Of a stretch of 64,000 bases of DNA, positions 9,201 to 16,880 are shown in pieces. A program made the translations under genes and the position numbers. Origin of the DNA: Bacteroidota bacterium (GTDB lineage: Bacteria; Bacteroidota; Bacteroidia; Chitinophagales; Chitinophagaceae); assembly GCA_020161535.1 (NCBI GenBank), contig JAIUNW010000016.1, positions 1 through 64,000 on the forward strand, in the 5' to 3' direction. The stretch's first letter is position 1, and each line of letters starts with the position of its first letter. The notes beneath the pieces are model-generated. The model did no database searches, was not told the DNA's origin, and worked only from the letters and a program-made list of their open reading frames with translations.

Positions 9201-9972
9201 TATCCAGCACCCGCAAAAAAGGTTTGCCTTCTTTATACGCAAATTCAAATTTCCCCTTCAGGTCGTCGTTCAAACTATAGCCGTAGGCTTCGAGTAATTT
9301 GTTTTTCTCTTTGTCCCAGTTGCGGATCGAATCAAAATAATTCGGGCCATAGGCATTCAACAATTGCAGAAACACAATCACCTTGGGCAAACACAGCGGA
9401 TGTTTGGTATCTACATAATCGCAACTGGTATCAAAATTTCTTTCTTCGTTTTTGCGAATAACAACGGGGTAGTTTTTGCCATCGATCTCCACCCTTGCTT
9501 TCACCACTTCATCTACGGCTGATTCAATATTCGCTTTGCCGGTTCGCAGATAGGTTTCTGCTGCAGTAAAATTTTCGGGGCCACTCAACAACTTGATCGT
9601 TTTCAGATCAATGGTTTTCATCTTGATGACGGTGTGGCGCTGGTCGTATTCCACCTCTTCGGCCTGCAACAAATTTTTGTCGAGCATCTCCTGCAACTGG
9701 ATCAGCGAGGCGGCTTCGTGCCGACAGATGTCGCCCAGGTTATACGGACAGGAACACCTGACCGACAAAGCCCGCGGGTCAGCGAACTTCTGGATATAAA
9801 CCTTGTAGTAGGTTGCATAGCTGTCGTCTTTCACGCGAAACGTGACCGAACCCAGCAATTCATCATACTCTACCAGCTCAACATAACCGATGGCGTGAAT
9901 TTTTTTTCCTCTGCGGATTACTTCATCAGTACCATTGGTGTACACATATTTAATAAGGTGCGGTAACGCCAT
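6211..9972 (-). CDS. SWIM zinc finger/SNF2-family helicase
   Basis: A 1253-residue cytoplasmic protein. A SWIM zinc finger (C-S-C-P...C-R-H, about residues 73-85) is followed by a long Bacteroidota-type middle region and a C-terminal SNF2 ATPase. Motif I is D-D-M-G-L-G-K-T near residue 815, motif II V-L-D-E-S-Q near 909 (DESQ where eukaryotic SNF2 has DEAH), and the last motif Q-A-I-D-R-T-H-R-I-G-Q is complete. Proteins of this kind are thought to move along double-stranded DNA and act on transcription or recombination complexes; the bacterial role is not settled. It is transcribed alone, with a probable promoter at 10017. Confidence 0.88.
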   Translation of the reverse strand: MALPHLIKYVYTNGTDEVIRRGKKIHAIGYVELVEYDELLGSVTFRVKDDSYATYYKVYIQKFADPRALSVRCSCPYNLGDICRHEAASLIQLQEMLDKNLLQAEEVEYDQRHTVIKMKTIDLKTIKLLSGPENFTAAETYLRTGKANIESAVDEVVKARVEIDGKNYPVVIRKNEERNFDTSCDYVDTKHPLCLPKVIVFLQLLNAYGPNYFDSIRNWDKEKNKLLEAYGYSLNDDLKGKFEFAYKEGKPFLRVLDSSIKRINPLQAQKPKPVEVAVVAEEAEPETSFKLNGAAQRVGVVLNLHHRSYPGFQFEAIQGEPDDEQKQFVGKVEKTDLSKYVNVELFPESDRALIPALRRIQDSELTKYLNRNSPFSGIWENIIHHESEELPAETKHLVVEYMQPKLKKLLNEVADSPFVFILPTAKPFKTENLVPLGIETDVLVPFFKVQQKNKQYEISCWVKINGADINITANQLNGNLLFLYNDNLYSWRNEEDVNRVETFMPKGTIMITKSTWPMQLLNLVLPLAKHYQVEFDATLISSYKDGEPDRKLLLQEKGDYLVFQPIFSYKGFETRPGDKDEIIVPDGDKVMIVHRNKAVEQEFLQKLEALHSNFIRPDGSQNLVLKGADVLRNNWFFLFVDAMKEMRIPVYGFEALKNFRFNTAKPQTRIQISSNTDWFDAKVDIVFGDQKVTVAEVKRALANKQQFVQLDDGTLGILPEEWIKKYSLLFRIGEGKAQNLRLSKYHMTVIDELYNERNEEELFMQLEEKYERLRGFKNIRELAPPAHLQGLLRPYQAFGFQWLNYLSEVSWGGILADDMGLGKTVQSLSFLQHYRDTHHGLKALVVCPTTLMFNWENEIRKFTPALTYHIHHGGERTRSKDMLQSKNVIITTYGTLRSDIKLLVEMEFDVVVLDESQAIKNPASKVTKAASLLRAKHRLCMSGTPLQNNTFDIYAQMNFLNPGMLGSMEFFRQEFAIPIDKFGEQDRKEHLRKILFPFILRRTKEQVAKDLPEKIETILFCEMEDEQRKIYDAYRNDFRDKIMGTIESQGVQRSQLTILQGLMKLRQICDSPAILNEAEKFENHSIKLEELGREITENISNHKALVFSQFLGMLALIRKKLEELGVDYEYFDGSTTAIDREKAIQRFQNDENCRVFLISLKAGGVGLNLTAADYVYIVDPWWNPAVEQQAIDRTHRIGQTKSIFAYRMICKDTIEDKILQLQERKRLLARDLIADDEGFVKNLTKEDVEYLFS

Positions 9973-10016
9973 TCGTCGTCCTTTTTGTTAAACCCGGATG
10001 CGGCAAGGGCAATCTG

Positions 10017-10024
10017 CAAAAGTA
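10017..10024 (-). promoter_or_regulatory. Promoter -7 element (TACTTTTG)
   Basis: On the minus strand this reads TACTTTTG, matching the Bacteroidota -7 consensus TAnnTTTG. It lies 45 bases before the SNF2 helicase start. No clear -33 TTTG is seen at the usual distance, so the call rests on the core element and its position. Confidence 0.4.
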
Positions 10025-10092
10025 AAGGAAAGAGAACCAGATAACCATATATTTTCTTCGCTTTTACGGCACGGTATTAGCCATTGTCATAA

Positions 10093-10100
10093 TACCTTTG
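10093..10100 (+). promoter_or_regulatory. Promoter -7 element (TACCTTTG)
   Basis: TACCTTTG matches TAnnTTTG and ends 20 bases before the ATG of the M28-PDZ peptidase gene. This implies a very short leader, as is common in this phylum. The -33 box is not convincing. Confidence 0.45.
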
Positions 10101-10120
10101 TCGTTTAAAGTGCAGTAAGT

Positions 10121-11764
10121 ATGAAATTGTTTGTTCCAGCGCTCTTGGCCATCACGGCTTTTACCAGCCTGTCGGCTTCGGCCCAGAAATTGAAAAAGGC
10201 CGATAAACTAGTGGTGGACGCCATTCAATCGCATGTCAATTACCTGGCTGATGACAAGCTCCAGGGTCGGCGGGCAGGCACATCGGGCGAGCAACTCGCG
10301 TCAGATTATATCAGCAAACAATTCACCGCCATTGGCCTGTTGCCAAAGGGGGAAAAAGGGTTTTTGCAACCCTTTCCCATCGCCGATGGCAAAGAATACA
10401 AAGAAACCAGCTTTCTGTTTTTGAATGGTCACGAAATACCCAAAGACCAGTTTTTTGTGCATCCCTTATCGCCCGAAAAAACGGTGGAAGAAATGCCATC
10501 GATCGCGTTGAAAGAGGCTGGCATGCCCTGGTTCCTCGATTTGGCTGAAGAAAAACAGGCCAATACAGGCAATCCGCACTTCGATTTGGCATCGGCCATC
10601 GTTGACAAAACAAAAACTGCCGCTGCCAAAGGGGCCACTGCATTGATCATTTACAACGACGACGACTATGCGTACAATGGCAAACAGAAAGGCGAAACCC
10701 TGCCCATACCGGTCATTTATGTCGCCAAAAAAACAGCCGACACCTATTTCACCGACGAAACCGTGCCGGTAGAAGTTAAATTCAAGGCAGCCTTCCAGGA
10801 AAAACAGCGCACGGGCAACAACGTGATTGGGTATATCGACAACCAGGCGCCTTTAACGATTGTGATTGGCGCACACTACGATCACCTCGGTTATGGTGAA
10901 GATGGCGGCTCGCTAATGCGCACCGGCACCCCACAAATTCACAATGGTGCCGACGACAATGCCAGTGGTACCGCCGCCCTGATTGAATTGGCGCGGCTCA
11001 TCAAAGCCAAACGTGATCGGTCGAAAGCGGTCAATTACCTCTTCATTGCTTTTTCGGGCGAAGAACTCGGTCTCTTCGGCTCCAAATATTTTGTGGAACA
11101 CCCCACAGTGCCGCTGGCTTCAATCGATTATATGATCAATATGGACATGGTGGGCCGCCTGAATCCCGATACCAAGGGCATCAGCATCGGCGGTTATGGC
11201 ACTTCGCCCGCCTGGGAAACAAGCATGAAAGACCTGCCCGCTGCGAAATTCCTCGCCGTTAAAGTGGATAGCAGTGGCACGGGCCCCTCCGACCACACCA
11301 GCTTCTATCGCAAAGACATACCGGTATTGTTCTTCTTCACCGGCACGCACGCCGACTACCACAAACCCAGCGATGATGCCGACAAGCTAAATGCCGAGGG
11401 CGAATACCGTGTGGTACAATACATCTACCAACTCATTCAGCAAACACCCAAAACTAGTAAACTCGCCTTTTTGAAAACCCGTGAGCAGTCCACCGGTACC
11501 AGCACCCGCTTCTCTGTTACCCTCGGCATTATGCCCGATTACGCCTACGGCGGATCAGGGGTGCATGTAGAGGGGGTTACCGAAGGCCGGCCGGCCGCCA
11601 AAGCGGGCATTGTGGCCGGCGATGTGATCACCCAACTGGGAGATATAGCTACGCCCTCGGTGGAGGAGTACATGAAGGCCCTGGGTAAATTCAAAAAAGG
11701 CGATAAAACAACGGTGAAGTATAAACGCGGCGATACTGAACACGAAGCGTCTGTGGAGTTTTGA
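10121..11764 (+). CDS. Secreted M28 metallopeptidase with C-terminal PDZ domain
   Basis: A 547-residue exported zinc peptidase. The signal peptide is at residues 1-21 (cleavage after S-A-Q or nearby), the M28 domain with a PA-like insert covers about 30-445, and a PDZ domain covers about 465-545 (V-H-V-E-G-V...G-R-P-A-A-K-A-G-I-V-A-G-D). Zinc ligands are in place: H252, D278, the E314-E315 pair, D342 and H392. The PDZ part suggests docking to protein C-termini or an envelope protein-quality role. It is expressed from its own probable promoter at 10093 and lies divergently from the helicase gene. Confidence 0.9.
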   Translation: MKLFVPALLAITAFTSLSASAQKLKKADKLVVDAIQSHVNYLADDKLQGRRAGTSGEQLASDYISKQFTAIGLLPKGEKGFLQPFPIADGKEYKETSFLFLNGHEIPKDQFFVHPLSPEKTVEEMPSIALKEAGMPWFLDLAEEKQANTGNPHFDLASAIVDKTKTAAAKGATALIIYNDDDYAYNGKQKGETLPIPVIYVAKKTADTYFTDETVPVEVKFKAAFQEKQRTGNNVIGYIDNQAPLTIVIGAHYDHLGYGEDGGSLMRTGTPQIHNGADDNASGTAALIELARLIKAKRDRSKAVNYLFIAFSGEELGLFGSKYFVEHPTVPLASIDYMINMDMVGRLNPDTKGISIGGYGTSPAWETSMKDLPAAKFLAVKVDSSGTGPSDHTSFYRKDIPVLFFFTGTHADYHKPSDDADKLNAEGEYRVVQYIYQLIQQTPKTSKLAFLKTREQSTGTSTRFSVTLGIMPDYAYGGSGVHVEGVTEGRPAAKAGIVAGDVITQLGDIATPSVEEYMKALGKFKKGDKTTVKYKRGDTEHEASVEF

Positions 11765-11835
11765 TTTTTTCTGCTCAACTGGAAAACTGGCAACCGGCAA
11801 ACCTACCTTTATACAACCGGTAAAAGAACCACCCG

Positions 11836-12270
11836 ATGCGCCTACGGCTTGCGATTGACGATATGACCGGCGATTTTTTTGCAGATGCCCACCTGCTGGG
11901 CATTGTGGCGCCGGTGCGTGATTACCAGTTCTGCTGGCACCTGAACCGCAACCTGCGTTTTCAGTTCCGCATCAACGTCGACATCGAGATCCAGCTCACC
12001 AAAAAAAACCGGCATTATTATTTTCCCATTTACGAGTATGCTGAACCCAGCCAGTTCCTGGTGCATTATCTCTACCGCAACCAGCACGATGGCGAATACC
12101 TGCTGCCCGAGTTTCGTCACCTCGATTTTCTCTGGCTTACCAAGGGCGAGCTGCCCGATCCCAATGCCCTCCAGGAAATCGCGCAAACCATCCGCGGCTT
12201 TCCCGGCGTGCAACTGGTGGTGGAAATGACCAACGAAAAAATCCGCAACAAAGAACACCTGATTTTCTAA
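11836..12270 (+). CDS. IPExxxVDY-type family protein
   Basis: A 144-residue soluble protein with the features of the small IPExxxVDY family of Bacteroidota: an L-L-G-I segment near residue 22, then D-Y-Q-F-C-W-H-L-N-R, and the family's signature region seen here as the variant L-P-E-F-R-H-L-D-F around residues 95-103. The family has no known function. The gene is followed within 4 bases of its stop by a dispersed palindrome and then by the pterin dehydratase gene, so a functional link is possible but not shown. Confidence 0.7.
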   Translation: MRLRLAIDDMTGDFFADAHLLGIVAPVRDYQFCWHLNRNLRFQFRINVDIEIQLTKKNRHYYFPIYEYAEPSQFLVHYLYRNQHDGEYLLPEFRHLDFLWLTKGELPDPNALQEIAQTIRGFPGVQLVVEMTNEKIRNKEHLIF

Positions 12271-12273
12271 TCT

Positions 12274-12312
12274 ACCCGTCGGGTCGCACCCGACGGGTGC
12301 AACCCGACGGGT
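12274..12312. repeat. Dispersed palindrome, three-arm copy
   Basis: An 11-base arm ACCCGTCGGGT (12274-12284) is followed by two copies of its reverse complement, ACCCGACGGGT (12288-12298 and 12302-12312), then eight A residues. The first two arms form a perfect hairpin; each arm is also nearly self-palindromic. A two-arm copy lies at 24618. There is no T-run on the plus strand, so this is not an ordinary terminator. It looks like a REP-type extragenic repeat. Confidence 0.75.
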
Positions 12313-12327
12313 AAAAAAAACTATACT

Positions 12328-12561
12328 ATGTGGCAGGAAAAAGACAATGCGTTGTACCGCCGGTTCGAGTTTGCTGATTTTTCAGCGGCTTTTGCCTTTA
12401 TGACCCGCGTGGCGCTGGCGGCAGAGAAGATGAATCACCACCCGCGGTGGACGAATGTGTACAATACGGTCGAGATCTGGCTCAATACCCACGATGCAGG
12501 CAACACCGTCACCGACAAAGACCGGAAATTGGCGCAGAAGATTGATGCGTTGCTGGGTTGA
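12328..12561 (+). CDS. phhB: 4a-hydroxytetrahydrobiopterin dehydratase
   Basis: A 77-residue cytoplasmic enzyme that dehydrates pterin-4a-carbinolamine, recycling the pterin cofactor of aromatic amino acid hydroxylases. The family signature fits exactly: E-K-M-N-H-H-P, five residues, Y, nine residues, H, nine residues, D (about residues 33-66), including the catalytic His pair. The length is slightly shorter than E. coli-type homologues but complete. No phenylalanine hydroxylase gene lies in the window. It follows the palindrome at 12274 by 15 bases. Confidence 0.9.
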   Translation: MWQEKDNALYRRFEFADFSAAFAFMTRVALAAEKMNHHPRWTNVYNTVEIWLNTHDAGNTVTDKDRKLAQKIDALLG

Positions 12562-12696
12562 GGCAATAAACGGTTCAGCTAACACAACAGTTTTCCCTTT
12601 TTCTGCAACTGTTTTCCATCTCATACAAAAGCCCTCGAGCAACGTACGCCAATTTCACGCAAAGCGACGCATTCTACCGTAAGCAAACATCCAAGC

Positions 12697-13752
12697 TCAC
12701 GCTACATATAACGCAGGCTTCTCGCCCGACTGCAACGCCTGCAACAAACCAATCGGCTCAACGAATGCGCCCAAACCCTGCTCGTTCAGCAACTGCCTCA
12801 CTTCACCCAGGGCCGCCGGATCAACCGCTATCAACAAGCCGCCATTGGTCTGCGGATCGGCCACCAGCAGTTTTGCTTCTTCCACTGGCAGGGTCTCACG
12901 GATATGTATAGCCGAACCATAACTTGCCCAGTTGCGATGGGTACCGCCGGGCGCTATTTTCTCTGCTATCAATTCTTTGACGCCATCAATCACCGGCAAC
13001 TTATTATACTGCACCTGCGCCTGCAAACCCGCGCCCCGCGCCATTTCCAGCAAATGTCCGCCGAGCCCGAAACCGGTTACATCGGTCATGGCATGCACGC
13101 CTTTGAGACCGCCCAAGGCTGCGCCCACTTTGTTGAGGGTTTGTAATTGCAAGGCCATTCTTTCATACGCATCGGCCGGCAGTATGCCTTTTTTTTGCGC
13201 GGTCGACAACACCCCAATGCCCAGCGGCTTGGTCAACAGTAACACATCGCCCGCCCGCGCCGTATCGTTTCGTTTCAGGTCGGCAATATTGACCAGGCCA
13301 TTTACCGACAACCCAAAAATTGGTTCGGGGTTGTCGATGCTATGGCCGCCCGCCAACGGTATGCCCGCTTCGGCGCAAATCGATCGCCCGCCTTCCATGA
13401 CTTGTCCCGCTATTTCGGGCGATAATTTGTCGACCGGCCAACCCAGTATCGCGATCGCCACCAAGGGGCGACCACCCATCGCATATACATCACTGATGGC
13501 ATTGGCACCGGCAATGCGACCAAACGTAAACGGATCATCCACAATCGGCATAAAAAAATCGGTGGTGCTGATCAGCGCCTGCCCATGGCCCAGGTCATAA
13601 ACTGCTGCATCATCACTGGTTTCATTGCCCACCAGCAAGGCGGCGGGCGCCGGCAGTTTGTGTGCCGTATGCAGGATATCAGACAATACGCGCGGCGCAA
13701 TTTTGCAGCCGCAGCCCGCGCCATGCGAGTACGCGGTCAATTTGATAGACAT
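12697..13752 (-). CDS. selD: Selenide, water dikinase
   Basis: A 351-residue cytoplasmic enzyme that makes selenophosphate from selenide and ATP. The N-terminal motif H-G-A-G-C-G-C-K gives the catalytic Cys14 and Lys17, equal to Cys17 and Lys20 of E. coli SelD; this copy uses Cys, not selenocysteine. The AIR-synthase fold is supported by conserved T-D-F-F, G-R-I-A-G-A-N-A and D-V-T-G-F-G-L-G-G-H segments. Its start overlaps the end of mnmH by 16 bases, so the two are translated from one message. Without selA, selB or a selenocysteine tRNA here, the product most likely feeds MnmH. Confidence 0.93.
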   Translation of the reverse strand: MSIKLTAYSHGAGCGCKIAPRVLSDILHTAHKLPAPAALLVGNETSDDAAVYDLGHGQALISTTDFFMPIVDDPFTFGRIAGANAISDVYAMGGRPLVAIAILGWPVDKLSPEIAGQVMEGGRSICAEAGIPLAGGHSIDNPEPIFGLSVNGLVNIADLKRNDTARAGDVLLLTKPLGIGVLSTAQKKGILPADAYERMALQLQTLNKVGAALGGLKGVHAMTDVTGFGLGGHLLEMARGAGLQAQVQYNKLPVIDGVKELIAEKIAPGGTHRNWASYGSAIHIRETLPVEEAKLLVADPQTNGGLLIAVDPAALGEVRQLLNEQGLGAFVEPIGLLQALQSGEKPALYVA

Positions 13753-14795
13753 AGAGAAAGTATTTTCTGTGCGTTTCTAATTTCATCCACCGCAGGGAGC
13801 GGTATATTGGTTATTTCGACGGTTGCCGCGCGGCTATGCAAACTTTTCGCATACCATTTGTCGTAATACTTGAGCAAAATGGCAAAGGCACTGCGAATAT
13901 CATTCTCGACAATATAATTGACGGCTTGTTTTGTTTCGAGTCCGCCAAGCCGCTTTTGAATGCGCAGCACTGCGCCAATCAATTTTTCTTTGTCAAAACC
14001 ACCATAGGCCGGCAACAAATAATCCAGTCTTTTCTCAAAGTCGATGTCGAGAAAATAAACCGGCGATTGCCGGAGCTGTTGTTCAAAGCGCTGCGGCAAC
14101 AGAATATTCCCAATGCGCATGCTTTCATCTTCCACCCAAAACGATTGCCCCTTTAAGGCATACAACTGCAAGGCGAGTTCATTCTCAAACTGCTCCTGGC
14201 TGGGTTGTGCAGCTTGCCCCAGGTGCCCAAAGGCTGAGCCACGATGATGCGCCAGGCCCTCCAGGTCAACAACCGCTTCGCCCAAGCGCGACAGTCGCAA
14301 CAACAAATCCGTTTTACCACTACCCGTATAACCACCCAGTACTTTCATGGTATAGGGCAAGGCCAATTGCGTTAACACCCACTGCCGAAACACTTTATAC
14401 CCGCCCTTCAGCGTGTACACCCTGAACCCATAAAGATCCAGCAGCCAGGCCACCCCGCCACTGCGCATACCGCCCCGCCAGCAATGCACCAACACTTCTT
14501 TCGACTCCAGCGCACCCTTCGACTCAGCCAACTTCGCCAACACCGCCTCCACTTCCTCCACCATCGATCGCATCTTCGGCCCAAAATAATCCAGTCCAAT
14601 CTTAATCGCCTGTTCGCGACTCTCCTGCTTATACGCCGTACCCACAGCCTTTCTCTCGTCATCCGTAAACAACGGCAATGCATATGCGCCGGGAATATGC
14701 GCATGATGATATTCTCCCGGGCTCCGTACATCGAACACCGGCACCGCCAACCTCCGCGCCAAAAACGCTTCTATATCCAATGAAACCACCGCCAT
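13737..14795 (-). CDS. mnmH: tRNA 2-selenouridine synthase MnmH (SelU)
   Basis: A 352-residue enzyme that replaces sulfur with selenium in 2-thiouridine at the wobble base of Lys, Glu and Gln tRNAs. The N-terminal rhodanese domain carries the catalytic Cys105 in H-C-W-R-G-G-M-R-S. The C-terminal P-loop domain has G-G-Y-T-G-S-G-K-T at residues 154-162. It is the first gene of a two-gene operon with selD, which supplies its selenophosphate. The length and domain order match the family. The upstream gene is rho, from which a terminator at 14893 separates it. Confidence 0.93.
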   Translation of the reverse strand: MAVVSLDIEAFLARRLAVPVFDVRSPGEYHHAHIPGAYALPLFTDDERKAVGTAYKQESREQAIKIGLDYFGPKMRSMVEEVEAVLAKLAESKGALESKEVLVHCWRGGMRSGGVAWLLDLYGFRVYTLKGGYKVFRQWVLTQLALPYTMKVLGGYTGSGKTDLLLRLSRLGEAVVDLEGLAHHRGSAFGHLGQAAQPSQEQFENELALQLYALKGQSFWVEDESMRIGNILLPQRFEQQLRQSPVYFLDIDFEKRLDYLLPAYGGFDKEKLIGAVLRIQKRLGGLETKQAVNYIVENDIRSAFAILLKYYDKWYAKSLHSRAATVEITNIPLPAVDEIRNAQKILSLCLSN

Positions 14796-14892
14796 CTGTC
14801 TACCTTTCTAATTATACTTATAACTCTTCCTAAAACAATAACTAATCAATCAGCGAATGTATCGCTTTCCAAAACCTCCAACCAAAACAAAC

Positions 14893-14921
14893 AAAAAGGC
14901 GGATGACCCTCGTCACCCGCC
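14893..14921 (-). terminator. Rho-independent terminator after rho
   Basis: Read on the minus strand, a ten-pair stem (14912-14921 with 14898-14907, one mismatch) with a four-base loop is followed by five T residues at 14897-14893. It lies about 90 bases downstream of the rho stop codon and just before mnmH. Confidence 0.8.
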
Positions 14922-14978
14922 CAAAATTATCCTCAAATCACTGCCCCACCTACACAACCCCCTCGCCCGCGGCAGCAA

Positions 14979-15006
14979 CCTTAAACCTTAAACATTAAAC
15001 CTTAAA
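14979..15006. repeat. Four tandem CCTTAAA heptamers
   Basis: CCTTAAA occurs at 14979, 14986 and 15000, with the one-base variant CATTAAA at 14993, giving four head-to-tail 7-bp units directly after the rho stop codon. It lies in the rho 3' untranslated region. The purpose is unknown; it may be a slippage-made microsatellite. Confidence 0.7.
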
Positions 15007-15013
15007 CTCTTGC

Positions 15014-16675
15014 TCATCCATTCATACTCGCCAAAAACTCCTCATTGCTCTTCGTGCCACGCATCCGCTTCAACAATTCCGTCATCGCTTCTTCCGTATT
15101 CATATCATTCAGGAACACGCGCAACAAATTCATGCGGCGCAATACATCCCGATCCAGCAACAAATCATCACGACGCGTTGAAGAGGCCACCAGGTCGATG
15201 GCCGGGAAGATGCGACGGTTCGCCAGTCGACGATCCAATTGCAATTCCATATTTCCCGTGCCCTTGAATTCTTCAAAGATCACTTCATCCATTTTCGAAC
15301 CCGTGTCAATCAGGGCCGTGGCCAAAATGGTAAGCGAGCCGCCATTTTCAATCTTTCGCGCGGCGCCAAAAAACTGCTTGGGCTTCTGCATCGCATTCGC
15401 TTCCACACCACCACTCAACACTTTACCGCTCGACGGCGCTACCGTGTTGTGCGCACGCGCCAAACGCGTAATCGAATCGAGCAAAATAACCACATCATGT
15501 CCGCACTCCACCAGTCGTTTCGCTTTCTGCAAAGCGATGGCCGATACCTTTACGTGTTTGTCCGCCGGCTCATCAAACGTGGAAGCAATTACTTCTGCTT
15601 TCACGCTGCGTTCCATATCAGTCACCTCTTCAGGACGTTCATCAATCAACACCACCATCAGGTAACATTCAGGGTGGTTGGCAGAAATCGCGTTGGCAAT
15701 TTCTTTCAGCAACACCGTCTTACCAACTTTGGGCTGCGCCACAATCAATCCCCGCTGACCTTTACCAATCGGCGTAAACAGGTCAATCATGCGCGTGCTA
15801 TAACCATTGGGTTCGCAGAACAAATTCAATTTCTCAAAGGGGAACAGGGGCGTTAAATATTCAAACGGCACACGGTCGCGCACTTCTTCGGGCGAACGGC
15901 CATTGATGGTATCTACTTTCAGCAGTGCAAAATATTTTTCGCCTTCTTTCGGTGGACGTACAGCGCCATTGACCGTATCACCTGTTTTCAAACCAAAGAG
16001 TTTGATTTGTGAAGGCGATACATATACATCATCGGGCGACGACAGGTAATTGTAATCACTGCTACGCAAAAAACCATATCCGTCGGGCATCATTTCAAGT
16101 ACGCCTTCGGCGGGAATGATGCCGTCAAATTCAATATTGAACACTTCGCGGGGTTCGCGACGGGGCTGGTTCTGAAATGGAGGGCGAGGCTGTTGTGATT
16201 GCTGTGGCTCGGCAGCACCTTGGGGTGCTTGCGCCGGCGTTTCGGGAGCGGCAGCGGGTGAGTCAGGCTCGGCAGCGACGGTGCTATTGATGCCTGGCTC
16301 AGCTAATCCCGGTAATTCAGTGGCTTTGTCGTCGGCCTTTTTCCGCCCACGCTTAACAACCGGCTTTTCTTCTTTGGCTACGGGATCTTCTTTCTTCACT
16401 ACTACTTTGCGCGATTCGTTTCGAACCGGCTTTTCCTCGCTTTCTACAATCGCTTCTTCGGTAGAGTTGGCGGTGGTTGCCTTCACGATGCGTTTTCTTT
16501 TGCCTTTATCGGCGTCCGTGCCTTTTACTTCGCTGGCAGAGATGGCTTGTGCGTCGAGTATCTTATAGATCAACGCCTGTTTGTCCATTTTCTTAGCCTG
16601 AGAGATCTTTAATTGCTCAGCGATATCGAGCAACTCTGGAACGAGCATATCGTTCAGTTGCAGAATGTCATACAT
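15014..16675 (-). CDS. rho: Transcription termination factor Rho
   Basis: A 553-residue ring ATPase that ends transcription. The N-terminal helical part (residues 1-45) begins M-Y-D-I-L-Q-L-N and is followed by a low-complexity, Lys/Glu/Ala/Pro/Gln-rich insert of roughly 120 residues, typical of Bacteroidota Rho. The RNA-binding fold contains G-Y-G-F-L-R. The P-loop is Q-P-K-V-G-K-T (E. coli-type P-P-K-A-G-K-T), and the Walker B region reads V-V-I-L-L-D-S-I-T-R-L-A-R-A. A long leader of about 200 bases separates it from ldhA; Rho autoregulation in the leader is known in other bacteria but is not demonstrable here. Confidence 0.95.
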   Translation of the reverse strand: MYDILQLNDMLVPELLDIAEQLKISQAKKMDKQALIYKILDAQAISASEVKGTDADKGKRKRIVKATTANSTEEAIVESEEKPVRNESRKVVVKKEDPVAKEEKPVVKRGRKKADDKATELPGLAEPGINSTVAAEPDSPAAAPETPAQAPQGAAEPQQSQQPRPPFQNQPRREPREVFNIEFDGIIPAEGVLEMMPDGYGFLRSSDYNYLSSPDDVYVSPSQIKLFGLKTGDTVNGAVRPPKEGEKYFALLKVDTINGRSPEEVRDRVPFEYLTPLFPFEKLNLFCEPNGYSTRMIDLFTPIGKGQRGLIVAQPKVGKTVLLKEIANAISANHPECYLMVVLIDERPEEVTDMERSVKAEVIASTFDEPADKHVKVSAIALQKAKRLVECGHDVVILLDSITRLARAHNTVAPSSGKVLSGGVEANAMQKPKQFFGAARKIENGGSLTILATALIDTGSKMDEVIFEEFKGTGNMELQLDRRLANRRIFPAIDLVASSTRRDDLLLDRDVLRRMNLLRVFLNDMNTEEAMTELLKRMRGTKSNEEFLASMNG

Positions 16676-16880
16676 ACTTAGACTTGTACTTTTGGTAAGA
16701 TTTCAAAACCGTCTTACTTCTTGAATTGAAAAAAAATGAAAATTGTGTGTTAGACTTGACTGTACTACAAGAGACGAGTTGAGAGCGGGAGAACACTAAT
16801 CGTCTTGTTTCCATTGCAATGTTAGGTAAAAAATAACCACTTTCAAACAAAATCCGCAAGTTTTTCGCCCAAAATACCCA

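Noticed and set aside
13700..13720. A possible selenocysteine codon in selD.
   Set aside because: The catalytic position is encoded as Cys with no in-frame TGA.
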